Below, piece after piece: positions 37,935 through 48,370 of a DNA stretch of 64,000 bases. The stretch's first letter is position 1. Each line of letters begins with the position of its first letter. Source of the DNA: Neocallimastix lanati (nom. inval.) (taxonomy: Eukaryota > Neocallimastigomycota > Neocallimastigomycetes > Neocallimastigales > Neocallimastigaceae); the NCBI GenBank assembly GCA_016946835.1, contig JACVTC010000112.1, positions 343,501-407,500 of the forward strand, in the 5' to 3' direction. Both the position numbers and the translations under genes were made by a program. The notes below the pieces were generated by a model, which saw nothing but the letters and a program-made list of their open reading frames with translations, searched no databases and was not told the DNA's origin.

Positions 37935-38111
37935 GCCCTTGTGAAGTCTTACAAATATTAATTAAATGAAACTAGAATATATTATACCATTATTTTATTT
38001 TTATTTTGTGTTTTATTTTTTGTTTATTTTTTTATCTTTTTTTTTTTTATTATTTTATTACATGTATTTTATCAAATATTTAATTAATAAAGATGAAACA
38101 AGTTTGCTGCC

Positions 38112-38149
<38 letters not shown>

Positions 38150-38152
<3 letters not shown>

Positions 38153-38164
38153 AATATGTAAAAA
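38150..38164. repeat. 3' target-site duplication of LINE A1
   Basis: Exact copy of the 15 bp at 32576-32590, directly after the poly(A) tail. Confidence 0.93.
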
Positions 38165-38312
38165 TAAAAATAATAATTATTATATCTTATTTAAAAGGAG
38201 GCTTATAATAAAAGTTTTTTTTAAGAAATCTATAGAGTAACTTAAGCTAAACTAAAAGTATCCTGAAATCTTAATATTAGTGATAGTAAAAATAGAAATA
38301 TTAATATAAGTA

Positions 38313-38326
38313 TTATTATAAGTATT
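38313..38326. repeat. 5' target-site duplication of LINE B
   Basis: TTATTATAAGTATT (14 bp; 15 if a flanking A shared with the poly(A) tail is counted). It is repeated exactly at 40021-40034. Confidence 0.9.
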
Positions 38327-39984
38327 GACTTTTGGTATTGAAAAATGTGCAACTATGGTTATAAAACCAATGAACTTCCAATCTCCTCCAAACTATAGTG
38401 ACCCAACCTTCTATTTAGGAATGAATGCTATTCCTAAAGTTTCTAGTTATATTTATCTTGGTATTCCTTTTTCTGATGATCTCTTACTAGAACACATTAT
38501 ATCTCACATGCATTTTAAAGTTAGAAAATCCCTTCTTTCATTTACACATTTCTTTTCAAATAAACTTATCCCTATTGCATACAAGAAAAAAGTTCTTCAA
38601 TCCTTTGTTATTAGTAAAGTAATTTATTATTCTCCTTTACTTGGTTCAAACAAATCCAGAACGGCCAGAATTCAAACATTAATTAATACTGGTCTATTTT
38701 GGTGTATCGGCTCCTTCTCTAAAAATGGTAAAACAAGTTCAGAAGACAATGACTATATTAGACATAATTCTACTATGAGTACTTATGCTTTATCTCGAGA
38801 TCTAAGCATTCCTCCTATTGCTGGTGTCTGCGCAGCCTTACAGATTAAATCATTTGCAAAATGGAGTAAATCAAACTGTATTATAAAGGATCTTATTAAA
38901 TCTATTCCCAAAATGCATCATTATTCCTGGACTAAAGAATCTAGAACACTGTATAAAAAAATCAAAAAATATAAATGTGAAAAATATGACGATATTTGAG
39001 AACGTTACTGGAAATCAGTTGCCAAATTTCAAGGTATTAAAGGTCAAAATTACGATCGTAATAAGTTCTCAAACAATAAAGCTATAATTATGCTTAGTTT
39101 AAAATATCCCCAATTCAACTTAGGGTTTTCGTTGATTATTCGTTTACGCTGTGGTTATAAATACAATACTACTATTGCTATTAGAATGGGTAGAGTTTCA
39201 GAAGATTGTCCCAAGTATTGCCCCTGTTGTGGCGAAGATAAACAATCTTTTGAACATTGGATTTTTAAATGCGATGCTCTTGCATCTTTTCGATGGAATT
39301 CATTAAATTTCATCGATGATCTCTATGTTTTATTCCTTAGGAAGATTAGAGTGTTTAATCCTCTTTCTTCCTATGACTCTATTTCTAATTTTGAAGATTA
39401 TATCAATCATTATATATACTTGTTCCTTCTTGGTGGGACTTTAGTTTTAAATGAGCTACATTTCGATAGTGGGGAACAGAGACAATTGAATGAACTACTT
39501 TTCAAAGGTTCATCTGAGTCACCTGTTCCAAAAATTGTGGGCTTGGCGGAATTCTTAACAAGTGCAATACCTATCATTAGTAGTTCGTTTGAGCTATTAT
39601 TTGATAGGTATTGCAAAATATCAAACTTATCCAAGAGCGTCGACGTCGTACTGATAAGGCATAATGATAATACAGGATCGTCATCTATTGCTACGAAGGA
39701 TGAATCTCTCCCTAGTAGTTCAATAAATGATGAGTCCGGGGAGAGTTTAGTGGACACCACACTATCTATTTTAAAGATGTTACTTCTAGGTTTTATTTCT
39801 TTTTTATTTGATAGGAAGGGAAAAATTCCCGCATAGTACAACTTGCCGAAATACATAGTATTTTCGAGCTTTTTTATTTTTTTATTTTTTAATTTTTTAT
39901 TTTTAATTTCAAATGTACTTTTCACCTACATGTATTTTTTAAAATAAAATTTAATAAAGTTTTGGAAGTGTATTCTCTTCCCTG

Positions 39985-40020
<36 letters not shown>
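38327..40020 (+). mobile_element. LINE B: 5'-truncated non-LTR retrotransposon related to A
   Basis: This 1,694-bp insertion begins abruptly just after where the RT catalytic motif would lie and ends in a run of about 34 A (from about 39988). It is bracketed by a 14-bp duplication. The encoded protein aligns along its length with the A family (for example GSNKSRTARIQTLINTG versus GSNKTRTNNTQKLINKG; GLAEFL versus LLQSIIPIAI regions) but is clearly diverged, so it is a separate subfamily. 5' truncation is typical of incomplete target-primed reverse transcription. Confidence 0.93.
38328..39836 (+). pseudogene. LINE B reverse transcriptase C-terminus, one in-frame stop
   Basis: A single frame runs through the element and is broken only by a TGA at 38997-38999; 38325-38999 and 39090-39836 are in the same phase. 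The 5' part covers the RT thumb (FGIEKCATMVIKP, PTFYLG, YIYLGIPF). The 3' part has CPKYCPCCGEDKQSFEHWIFKC, a zinc-knuckle-like Cys/His motif found at the C-terminus of many LINE proteins (39207-39275). The start of the gene is missing through 5' truncation. The minus-strand frame at 39410-39925 is a shadow. Confidence 0.9.
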
Positions 40021-40022
<2 letters not shown>

Positions 40023-40034
40023 ATTATAAGTATT
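40021..40034. repeat. 3' target-site duplication of LINE B
   Basis: Exact copy of 38313-38326, directly after the poly(A) tail. Confidence 0.9.
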
Positions 40035-40245
40035 ATTATTATTATTATTGTAATTATTAATATTCAATTGATTATTATTACTAACATCGGTATTAATTTT
40101 ATTAATATTTAGTGATTTATCTTTTACTTTAAAATTATTAAATTTATCTTCAACATTTGTCTTTCCTTTTTTAATGATATATAGATTTAAAATTTTATTT
40201 TTATTTTTATTTAATTTCAAATTTCCAATTATTATTTCGAAGTAA

Positions 40246-40377
40246 TTCGATAATGGAACGGAGACATTTAAGTGAACAATTCCTACTGTTCTGTATATTG
40301 AGGGGCTTGCGGAATATCTTGCTAATACAATATCAATCATCAGTAGCTCTCTTGAGTTACTTTTTGAGAGGTTTTAA
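40246..40377 (+). pseudogene. LINE C: degenerate C-terminal tail of a third LINE relative
   Basis: In one frame, with two stops, the segment reads FDNGTETFK then GLAEYLANTISIISSSLELL. It matches the last part of LINE B (FDSGEQ... GLAEFLTSAIPIISSSFELL). It is a short relic with no poly(A) tail or duplication that I can define. Confidence 0.75.
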
Positions 40378-40508
40378 CAAAAACACTTTCATTACCAAGA
40401 TTACTTAATATTTCATATTAAATATATATGTACACTTTTTGAGAGGTTTTAACAAAAACACTTTCATTACCAAGATAACTTAATATTTCATATTAAATAT
40501 ATATGTAC
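40359..40508. repeat. 75-bp tandem duplication at the end of LINE C
   Basis: ACTTTTTGAGAGGTTTTAAC starts at 40359 and again at 40434. The two 75-bp units differ at about one position. The duplication copies the last codons of relic C together with its downstream flank, so it arose after that insertion. Confidence 0.92.
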
Positions 40509-40698
40509 ACTTTGATGTTTTAAATTAAAAAATAAAGTTATTTGTTAATATATTTTTTAATAAAATTTAACAAAATTTAATAAAAAAAAAAAGAAAAAAA
40601 TTTTTTTATTACAAAAATTTTAGACACAATAACAAAAAATAATTTTTGTTAAATCATTTTAAATTTATATATATATTTATTCCTCTTTTCTTTTCTTT

Positions 40699-40713
40699 TT
40701 TAGAAATTCTATA
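40699..40713. repeat. 5' target-site duplication of LINE A2
   Basis: TTTAGAAATTCTATA (15 bp), repeated exactly at 44290-44304. Confidence 0.92.
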
Positions 40714-43700
40714 CAAGTTCAAGTACAAGTTTAGGTTCAATTTCAAATTTATGTTTAAATTCGGATTCAAGTTCAGATTCAAATTCAAATTCCATTTCAA
40801 CAAATTATAATAATTCCAATCATATTAATAATACTCAAATTAATAATAATACAGTTAAAGAATTTTCTCTATGTGTCAGTTGGAATACTAATGGATGGAG
40901 CTTTGATAAAAAAGACAATGTTGAATTCTTTATTTCAATATACAAACTAATTTTCTTATGCTTTCAGAAACAGGAAATGGTTCAGGTTCTAGTAGTAAAT
41001 ATCCATGTCGAGTATCATTAAAAAACTATAAACATTTCTTCAAAAAAGCTAATAATGAAACTCCCTGTAAAAGAGGACTTTATATAGGGTTTCATAATTC
41101 TTGCCAAGCCTCTCTTGAAAACAATATTTATGAGTATACTTACAATTTTTGGAATTTCACTAAATGATCCTAATATTAGTATTGATGATGTTTCTAAAAA
41201 ATTTATATCAACTTCATTCAATATTGCTAAAGAACTTAATATCACGTCAATGCCAGAGGTAAGAAAATCTTTTTTTCATATGCCACATAAAATATTTAAT
41301 TTACAAAAACTTCTAATGTAATTATATAAAGTCATTAAAAGAAGAGGTTTTTATCATAATTTAGATGAATTTGAAGAATTAATTGAAAAATATAATAGAA
41401 TGTACAAAATTTTTCATGATATGTGTAATATTTATAGGAAAACTGAATACCAACATTGGATCAATATAGGATGTGAATATATAAAATCTCATAACCCAAA
41501 GAAAGCTTGGAAATGACTTAAAACAACAGCAAAAGTAGATAAATTTAAAAATATGTCAATTTTTCCAGTAAAGGACAAAAATGGTAAATTAGCTACTTCT
41601 ACTAAAGAACAGTTAGAAGGATGACACAATCACTATAAAAACGTGCATTCTGACATCAATAGTGCATTAATCGAATGGTCTAATAAATTTTCCAATGGTA
41701 CAATCAGGTATACGAGACACAATGATTGGGATATAAATCAAGACATCAGTATAAAAGAAATTAAAGAAGCAATTTTAGCTACTCCAAATTATAAAGCTTC
41801 AGGCCCGGATGGAATTCCTATTGAATTTTATAAATCTTTAATTCCTAATGGATGACGAAAATTCAGTAAATAATTCTGCTTCTGGTTTAAATTGTTTACG
41901 GAAGATATACTTTAGAATTTGGAATGGAGAATTTCCTAGCACATGGAACGAAGCAAGTATTATATCTATTCCTAAAAAAGGAGATGATCTATCTGATTGT
42001 GACAATTATCGAGGCATCTCTCTGATAAACAATGATATAAAACTCATTTCGAAAATAGTCTCCAAAAGAATTTCGGAATATGGATTTAAAAACAATTTTA
42101 TTAGGCCAGAGCAATTTGGATTTCGTAATAAAGAAGAAAGTGTTAGTTTATTTATTTCAATTCGAGAAATATGTTAAAGGCGTAAAAATGATAATAAAGA
42201 AATTTACCAGATTTAAAAAAGGCATATGATTCTGTTCCAATAGGTAATATTTTATATAAATTAGACGCTTTAGGTATTAGAGGTAAATGTTATCAATTTA
42301 TTAAAAATCAATATTTGACTTCCAAAACCAGTGTTAAAATTGATGATCAATATTCGGAATCTTTTAATATTAAGAAAGGAGTTAGACAAGGTTGTCCACT
42401 ATCACCAATTCTTTTCAATCTTTTTATTAATGACATTTTTAATGATTTTTCAGAACTTGGAATTCCTTTAGGCGAATCTAGATATTGTGGTGGACTCTTT
42501 ACAGATGATATTGTTCTATGCGCTCCGTCAAGAACTAAGTTAAAAAAAATGCTTAAGAAGGTAAATGAATGGGCTAAATTTAATATGATGAATTTTGGAA
42601 TTAACAAGTATGCAACGATGGTGATTCGACCAGACACACCTCTTTTTCAAAATAAAAGAGATCCTACTTTTTATCTTGCTGGTCAACCAATACCAATAAC
42701 TAAATGTTATACCTATTTAGGTATACCATTTGATAAAAGCTTATCGTTGAACCCTATTATTAAATTACTTAACTCTAAAGTTACTAAAACTCTCTTTTCT
42801 GTTAGTAAATTTCTTTCAAATTCCAAAATTCCTATTCCATTTTAAGAAGATTATAATTTACTCCTATGTACTTAGTAAAGTCTCTTACTTTACACCTTTA
42901 CTTGGTTCAAATAAAGAAAAAACAAATAATACTCAGAAATTAATTAATAAAGGATTAAGATGGGCTGCATGTTTACAAAAAGCCAAATCTTTTATTAATG
43001 TATATTCTATTTCAAAAGATTTAAATATTCCTCCATTGTCAGCTAAGTGTACTTTGTCTCAAGTCAAATGTTTTGATAAATGGAAAGATTCAAATTGTAT
43101 TATTTCCTATTTAGTTAATAATATTCCAAAATCTAGAATATATACATGGACAAAAGAAAGTAGAACTCTTAAACGTAAACTAGAGAAAAGAGGTAATAAC
43201 GATAATAAAATCAAGGATTTTTATTGGAAAAGAGAATATGAAAATCAATTCTATTAAAGCTGAATTTTATGACAAAAACAGATTCGAAGAAACATCAAAT
43301 TTTATAAAACTTTGTTATTAATATCCTGATCTTTCATATGGTTTCTATTGGCTATTGAGAGCACGAAGCGGATATAGATTAGATGCTAGAATTGCTAAAG
43401 CTGCGAAAATAATTGATCAAATGTGTCCTAATTTTTATCCCTGTTGTAAAAGTAATAAACAATGGATAAGGCATTGGTTAATTGATTGTCCATTTTTCAA
43501 TCATATTTGTAGTAAAGTTAATGATAAAATTTTATTTTTATATAATGCTTTTAACCGTGGCAACCTAACAAATGATATTGTTAATTGTAATAATGGTAAT
43601 AGCAACAGTAATAACAGTAATAGTAATAATAGTAATAGTAATAATAGTTATAGTAATATTGGTAATAGTATTATTAGTAATGTTAGTAATAGTATTGAAA

Positions 43701-43973
43701 ATAATGTGCATGTTGATTCTAGTGTGTGTGAAAAGTGTTTAATTTCTTTCTTGGAGGAAGAAGTATTAATAACAGTACAAGGGAATGGAAGGATCTATTT
43801 AAGTGCCATATGAAATCAGGTGCTTATTCTGATACTCCATTCTTGGTGGTTACTGCGGCACTTCTCCAATCGATTATACCTATTGCTATTGGCCAGCAAT
43901 GGTCTTTGTTCAATAGGTTCAAATCGAATCGTACTACTACTACCACGTCAATGCTGAAGAAACAGTAAGACAG
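40714..43973 (+). pseudogene. LINE A2 endonuclease/reverse transcriptase, decayed
   Basis: The coding region is broken into at least eight frames (for example 40958-41167, 41643-41855, 41848-42177, 42315-42845, 43036-43257, 43355-43813 and 43735-43968). Lesions include the 482-bp endonuclease deletion, stops near 41320, 41514 and 41622, a frameshift near 41848, loss of several codons around the RT aspartate motif near 42208, and FTDD instead of FADD at 42498-42509. It nevertheless preserves the 11 bp and the T-run length missing or altered in A1, which is how the A1 frameshifts were diagnosed. It is certainly non-autonomous. Confidence 0.9.
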
Positions 43974-44052
43974 GCCAGCAGGGCTAGTGCAGCCAATGAA
44001 GATCATAATTTCGTATCTTAAAATTATGATTAACATTGTGAAGTCAAAATTA

Positions 44053-44076
44053 ATTATTATACTTCAGTATAATAAT
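44053..44076 (+). promoter_or_regulatory. 3'-UTR stem-loop of LINE A2
   Basis: The 10-bp stem and TTCA loop are identical to A1 37911-37934. Confidence 0.7.
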
Positions 44077-44289
44077 GCCCTTGTGAAGTTTTACAGATAT
44101 TAATTAAATGAAACTAGAATATTTTATACCATTATTTTATTTTATTTTATTTTATTTTGTGTTTTTTTTTTTTATGTTTTGTTTATTTTTTTATTTTTTC
44201 TTTTTTTTTTCTTTTTATTACATGTATTTTTTCAAATATTTAATTAATAAAGATAAAACAAGTTTGCTGCCGTTAATAATAAAAAAAAA

Positions 44290-44304
44290 TTTAGAAATTC
44301 TATA
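44290..44304. repeat. 3' target-site duplication of LINE A2
   Basis: Exact copy of 40699-40713. Confidence 0.92.
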
Positions 44305-45460
44305 TATAAAATTTTCAAATTCTGAAATTCTGTAAATTTTTAATTTAATTTTAAATAAAATCAATATACCAAATGTCTTCAATAATCTAATTAGTACAAA
44401 ATTTTAAATATACGTAGATAACTCTATATTTTAAAATATATATATGAATTAAGATGCTTTTATTTTATTTTATTTTTTTTTTATACGTATTAATATAAAT
44501 TCATTGTAAATTTTTATCTTTTTTATAATATTAAATATTAAAATAGAATTTATTGTATGTTTAAAAATTTTTTACATATTTTATGTTTTAAATAATTTTA
44601 AATATTAATATTTATTTTAATTCAGGAAATTTAATCTTAGAAAGATAAAAGTTTAAATTATTAAATTATTTGTAATATTAAATATAAAAATATTTTTTCT
44701 TATAACTATTTCTTTGTTTTGGTAGATAAATATGAATTTAATAAAAATAACATATTAGTAAGTGAAATGGTTAATTAATTTATTATAACTACTTCAAATA
44801 AAATTAATAAAAATATAAAAATTCTTATTCCCTCTAAAGTTAAAAAGACTAGTATTTCATTGTCATTGCTCTTTAAGCATTAAAATATATATATATATAT
44901 ATATATTAAATAAAAGTTTTTAATTTACATTAAAAGCATTTTCTAATATTTATACAAATTTATCTCTATAAATGTAATATATTTAGACACTTAATATCAT
45001 TGAATTAAAAAAAATTTTATTGCTTATAAGAATAATTTACTTATAATAATCTAAGTATTATTTTTAATATGATTTCTTTTTTTTTTTTTTTTTTTAATCA
45101 AAAATTTTTTTTGCCATCATAAAATTAATATTAATTGTAATATTATAATTATATTTTGAAAAAAAAAAAAATTATTCTTTATATATTTTTCAATTATTTT
45201 CTTTTTTATTTATTAATCAATATATAATAAATGCTTATAAAGTTTATATAACAAAAAAAAAAAAAAAAAAAAAACATATATATATTTATTCCATACTTAG
45301 AATTTTTTTTTTTATTTTGTAGTTTTATAGTAAAAAGTAAAAATTTTCGTTGATTTATGTGGTAATAAATGAAAAATGATAAATATATATTATATATATA
45401 TAATTTTTATTAAATTAAAAACTTTATAAATGGCTGCCAAATTAAAAAAAAAAAAAATAT

Positions 45461-45491
<31 letters not shown>

Positions 45492-45503
45492 TTTCAGTCT
45501 TTC

Positions 45504-45537
<34 letters not shown>

Positions 45538-46544
45538 TTTTTTTTTTTTTTTTTTTTTTTTGATATTTTAAATGTATTTTTTATTACTATTATTTATTAT
45601 TTATTAGTATTATAATTATTATGAAATAATAATGGTGCTTGTTTTCATTTTTATGAATTAATTAAAATTTATATTATTTATATTTTAAGATCCTTTCAAT
45701 TAAGAAGAAAAGAAAAAAAAAAAATAAAATAAAATAATTAAACAATTAATGAGGTTAAGAAATTTAAAAATATCAATATTTTAAATATAAAATATTATTA
45801 ATATATAAAATTTTAATTTAAGTTAACAAAGATAGATCGAATAAATTTGATCAAATCAAAAATTAACTAATCCATAATTAATAAATCAATAATTATTAAT
45901 AATTAATTTATTCATTTTATTTATTTATTCATTTATTTATTTTTAAAAATATATATATTTTTTTTTAAATATAAAAATAAACATATTTCCTTAGTAGTTT
46001 TTTTTTTTTTTTTTATCATTATTATTTTTCAGTTTTAATTTAAAATTTCAAAAATTTTATTTTAATAAAATAATTATATAATATTTTTATATAAATAATA
46101 AAATATATAGCACAGATATTTAAAAATACAATATTAATGTAAATATTAATTGATTTCTTGAAAAGAATTTTTTTTTTTTTTAAAAAAAAAAAAAATATAA
46201 ATAATAATTAAAAAAAATAAATATAAATTACTAATTTCTTTCTTTCTTTCTTACTTTTTTTTTTTGGTTTTACAATTCATAATTTTTTATTTTATATTTC
46301 CAATCTGTGAACGAACGATAATTCAAAACAAATGATAAATAAATAAATAAAAAAATAAATAATATATTATTTTTTCATATATTTAATAATAATAAATAAA
46401 TAATAATTAAAAATTATATATTTATAATTATTACACTAAATAATTAAAATAAATTAAAATAAAATAAAATTAAAAAAATAAAAATATTAAATATATTAAA
46501 ATAAAAATAACAACAATAAGAGTAGTTAAGAATAAAAGACAAAA
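44305..46544. other. Intergenic AT-rich stretch
   Basis: No gene is seen. There are A- and T-runs (for example about 45079-45095, 45254-45274 and 45536-45560) and (TTTA)n/(TTA)n at about 45459-45535. The frame at 45430-45615 is translated repeat. Confidence 0.7.
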
Positions 46545-47230
46545 ATGAATGATATTCAAATTCAATTTGGTAAAATTTCTAAAAAGTACGATGAACAAAG
46601 ACCAAAACTTATTCCATGCTTTTTTGACTTTTACTACTTACCTTTAGTTCTTATGAAAACTGATAATCCTGAACCCCGCATTCTTGATGTTGGTGCTGGT
46701 ACTGGACTTTTTTCAAGTATTGTTCTTACTAAGTTTCCTAAAGCTAAAATTACTTTAGTTGATGTAACCGAAAAAATGTTAGATATTGCCAAGGATAGAT
46801 TTAAAGGAAATGATAATATTACCTTTTTACGTAAAGATATTACTAATGTTGATGAGGAAACCTCGAAATCTTTTGAAAAAAAGTTTGATTTTGTTATTTC
46901 TGGACTTGCTATTCATCACTTAACCACCGATGAAAAGAAATATGTATATGGTAAGTGTTTTGAATGGCTTAAGGAAGGTGGTCTTTTCATTAATGCTGAT
47001 CAAGTTATCAGTCCTGATCCAGTACTTGAAGCACAAAACATAGAATTATGGCATAATAAGATTAGAGAATCTGGTATTGGTGAAGAAGCCATTGATAATC
47101 TTAAGGAAAGAATGAAACTTGATAAATGTGATACCATACCCACCCAAATAAAATTATTAAGAACCGTTGGTTTTAATCAAACCGATATTCTTTTCAAATA
47201 TCTTGTTTTTTGTGTATTCTATGCCTATAA

Positions 47231-47237
<7 letters not shown>
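46545..47237 (+). CDS. Class I SAM-dependent methyltransferase
   Basis: A 230-aa intronless ORF with the Rossmann methyltransferase signature. Motif I is ILDVGAGTG at 46-54. An acidic residue at the end of strand 2 (LVDVTEKML, Asp73) would contact the SAM ribose. A later FDFVISGLAIHHL segment is motif IV-like and is followed by the usual WLKEGGLFI strand. It resembles small bacterial methyltransferases of the Methyltransf_25/UbiE-like type. The length is typical and there is no targeting signal. The substrate cannot be named. The N-terminal YDEQRPKLIPCFFDFYY is typical of this group. The ATG follows an A-rich leader and is the first in frame. Higher GC than the flanks and the lack of introns suggest acquisition from bacteria, though small intronless native genes also exist. 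Confidence 0.92.
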
Positions 47238-47264
<27 letters not shown>

Positions 47265-47710
47265 AAAAAAAAATTAGAAAAAAAAAATTAGAAAATTAAA
47301 AAACTAAAAAAATCAGTAATAAATTAATAAATAATAATAATTTAATAAATAATAATAATTTAATAAATAATAATAAATAAATAAATTATAAATAATTTAA
47401 ACCATAATAACAATAATAATAATAATATTAATAAATTAATATAAAAAAAATCATTTAAATAATAAAATATTAAATAAAAATAATAATTATTAAATATAAA
47501 TATATATATTATAATTTTAAATTTATCTATTTATTTATTTTTATTTTTATTTTTATTTTTATTTTTATTTATTTTTATTTATTTTTATTATTTTTTTTAT
47601 TTATTATTATTATTATTATTTTTGTTGTTGTTGTTGTTATTAAGTAATTAATATAATTCAGATTATTTTAATAATTTTTTTTTCCTCTTCCTTCTTTTTA
47701 TATACTATTT

Positions 47711-47742
<32 letters not shown>

Positions 47743-47957
47743 TTGAAAAAATGTTACACAAATTTTTTATTATAATAATAATAATAATAATTAAAATCAT
47801 CCATCAAATTAATAGTTTAAATTCAACGAAAATAGGTTTTTTTTTTTTTTTTTTTTTTTTCTTTTAACCATATTTCATGTTTTGTACATTCAATAAGACT
47901 AACAATAGAAAAATTATTAAAAAAAAAAAAGTTCATAAATGGGTTAATTTAAATGAA
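47238..47957. other. Intergenic AT-rich stretch
   Basis: A-runs follow the methyltransferase stop at once (47236-47262). Then come TTTTTA repeats at about 47535-47590, (TTG)n at 47622-47637, an A-run at about 47720-47742 and a T-run at about 47837-47860. No gene. Confidence 0.7.
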
Positions 47958-47959
47958 AT

Positions 47960-48370
47960 GATTTTTGGTATTGAAAAAATGTGCAACTATGGTTATAAAA
48001 CCAATGAACTTCCAATCTCCTCCAAATTATAGTGATCCAACCTTTTTGTTATTATTGTTTATTTAGTTAATTTGTCTTTAAGTTCATCGAGTATATATTA
48101 AGAAGAATAATAATTTTTTATAGGTATATTACTTCATTGACTCCACCCTTCAATTCTTTGTTATTAGTAAATTTATTTATTATATCTCCTCTACTTGGTT
48201 CAAACCAAGCTAGAACGGCTAGAATTCAAACATTAATTAATACTGGTCTACTTTGGTGTATCGGTTCCTTCTCTAAAAATGGTAAAACAAATTCAGAAAA
48301 CAACGACTCTATTAGACATAATTCTACTATGAGTAACTTATGCTTAATCTCTTGATCGATAACTACTATT
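47960..48370 (+). pseudogene. LINE B-like fragment with internal replacement
   Basis: 47960-48045 matches LINE B from TTTGGTATTGAAAAATGTGC onward, with one extra A. 48145-48370 matches LINE B about 38592-38810 (reads LLGSNQARTARIQTLINTG). The roughly 100 bp between the two is unrelated AT-rich sequence, so about 200 bp of the element has been lost or replaced. It is a second, older copy of subfamily B with no visible tail or duplication. Confidence 0.85.

Larger units (their letters stand above)
32591..38149 (+). mobile_element. LINE A1: full-length non-LTR retrotransposon
   Basis: This 5,559-bp element is bounded by an exact 15-bp duplication. Order: two 159-bp monomers (32591-32908), a 5' leader, one ancestral ORF now split into three frames (33407-37879), a 3' UTR with a conserved stem-loop, and a poly(A) tail (about 38115-38149). 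The ORF carries an APE-type endonuclease, a reverse transcriptase and a C-terminal Cys/His motif, the standard parts for target-primed reverse transcription. There is no RNase H domain, no LTR and no separate ORF1. The architecture is closest to L1/Tx1-type LINEs, though clade placement needs a tree. A1 is a recent insertion judging from the intact duplication, but it is frameshifted twice and so is probably not autonomous now. Confidence 0.95.
40714..44289 (+). mobile_element. LINE A2: 5'-truncated sibling of A1
   Basis: This 3,576-bp insertion starts inside the Ser-rich tract, ends in a short A-rich tail, and is flanked by a 15-bp duplication. It is very similar to A1 throughout, including the 3' UTR and stem-loop. 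It lacks about 482 bp corresponding to A1 34546-35027, which removes the GDFN and SDH catalytic motifs of the endonuclease. It also has several stops and frameshifts. Confidence 0.94.

Noticed and set aside
39951-40340. Minus-strand ORF of 129 codons as a gene
   Set aside because: Its upstream third is antisense to a LINE relic, and the end runs into the poly(A) tail of LINE B read as poly-Phe.
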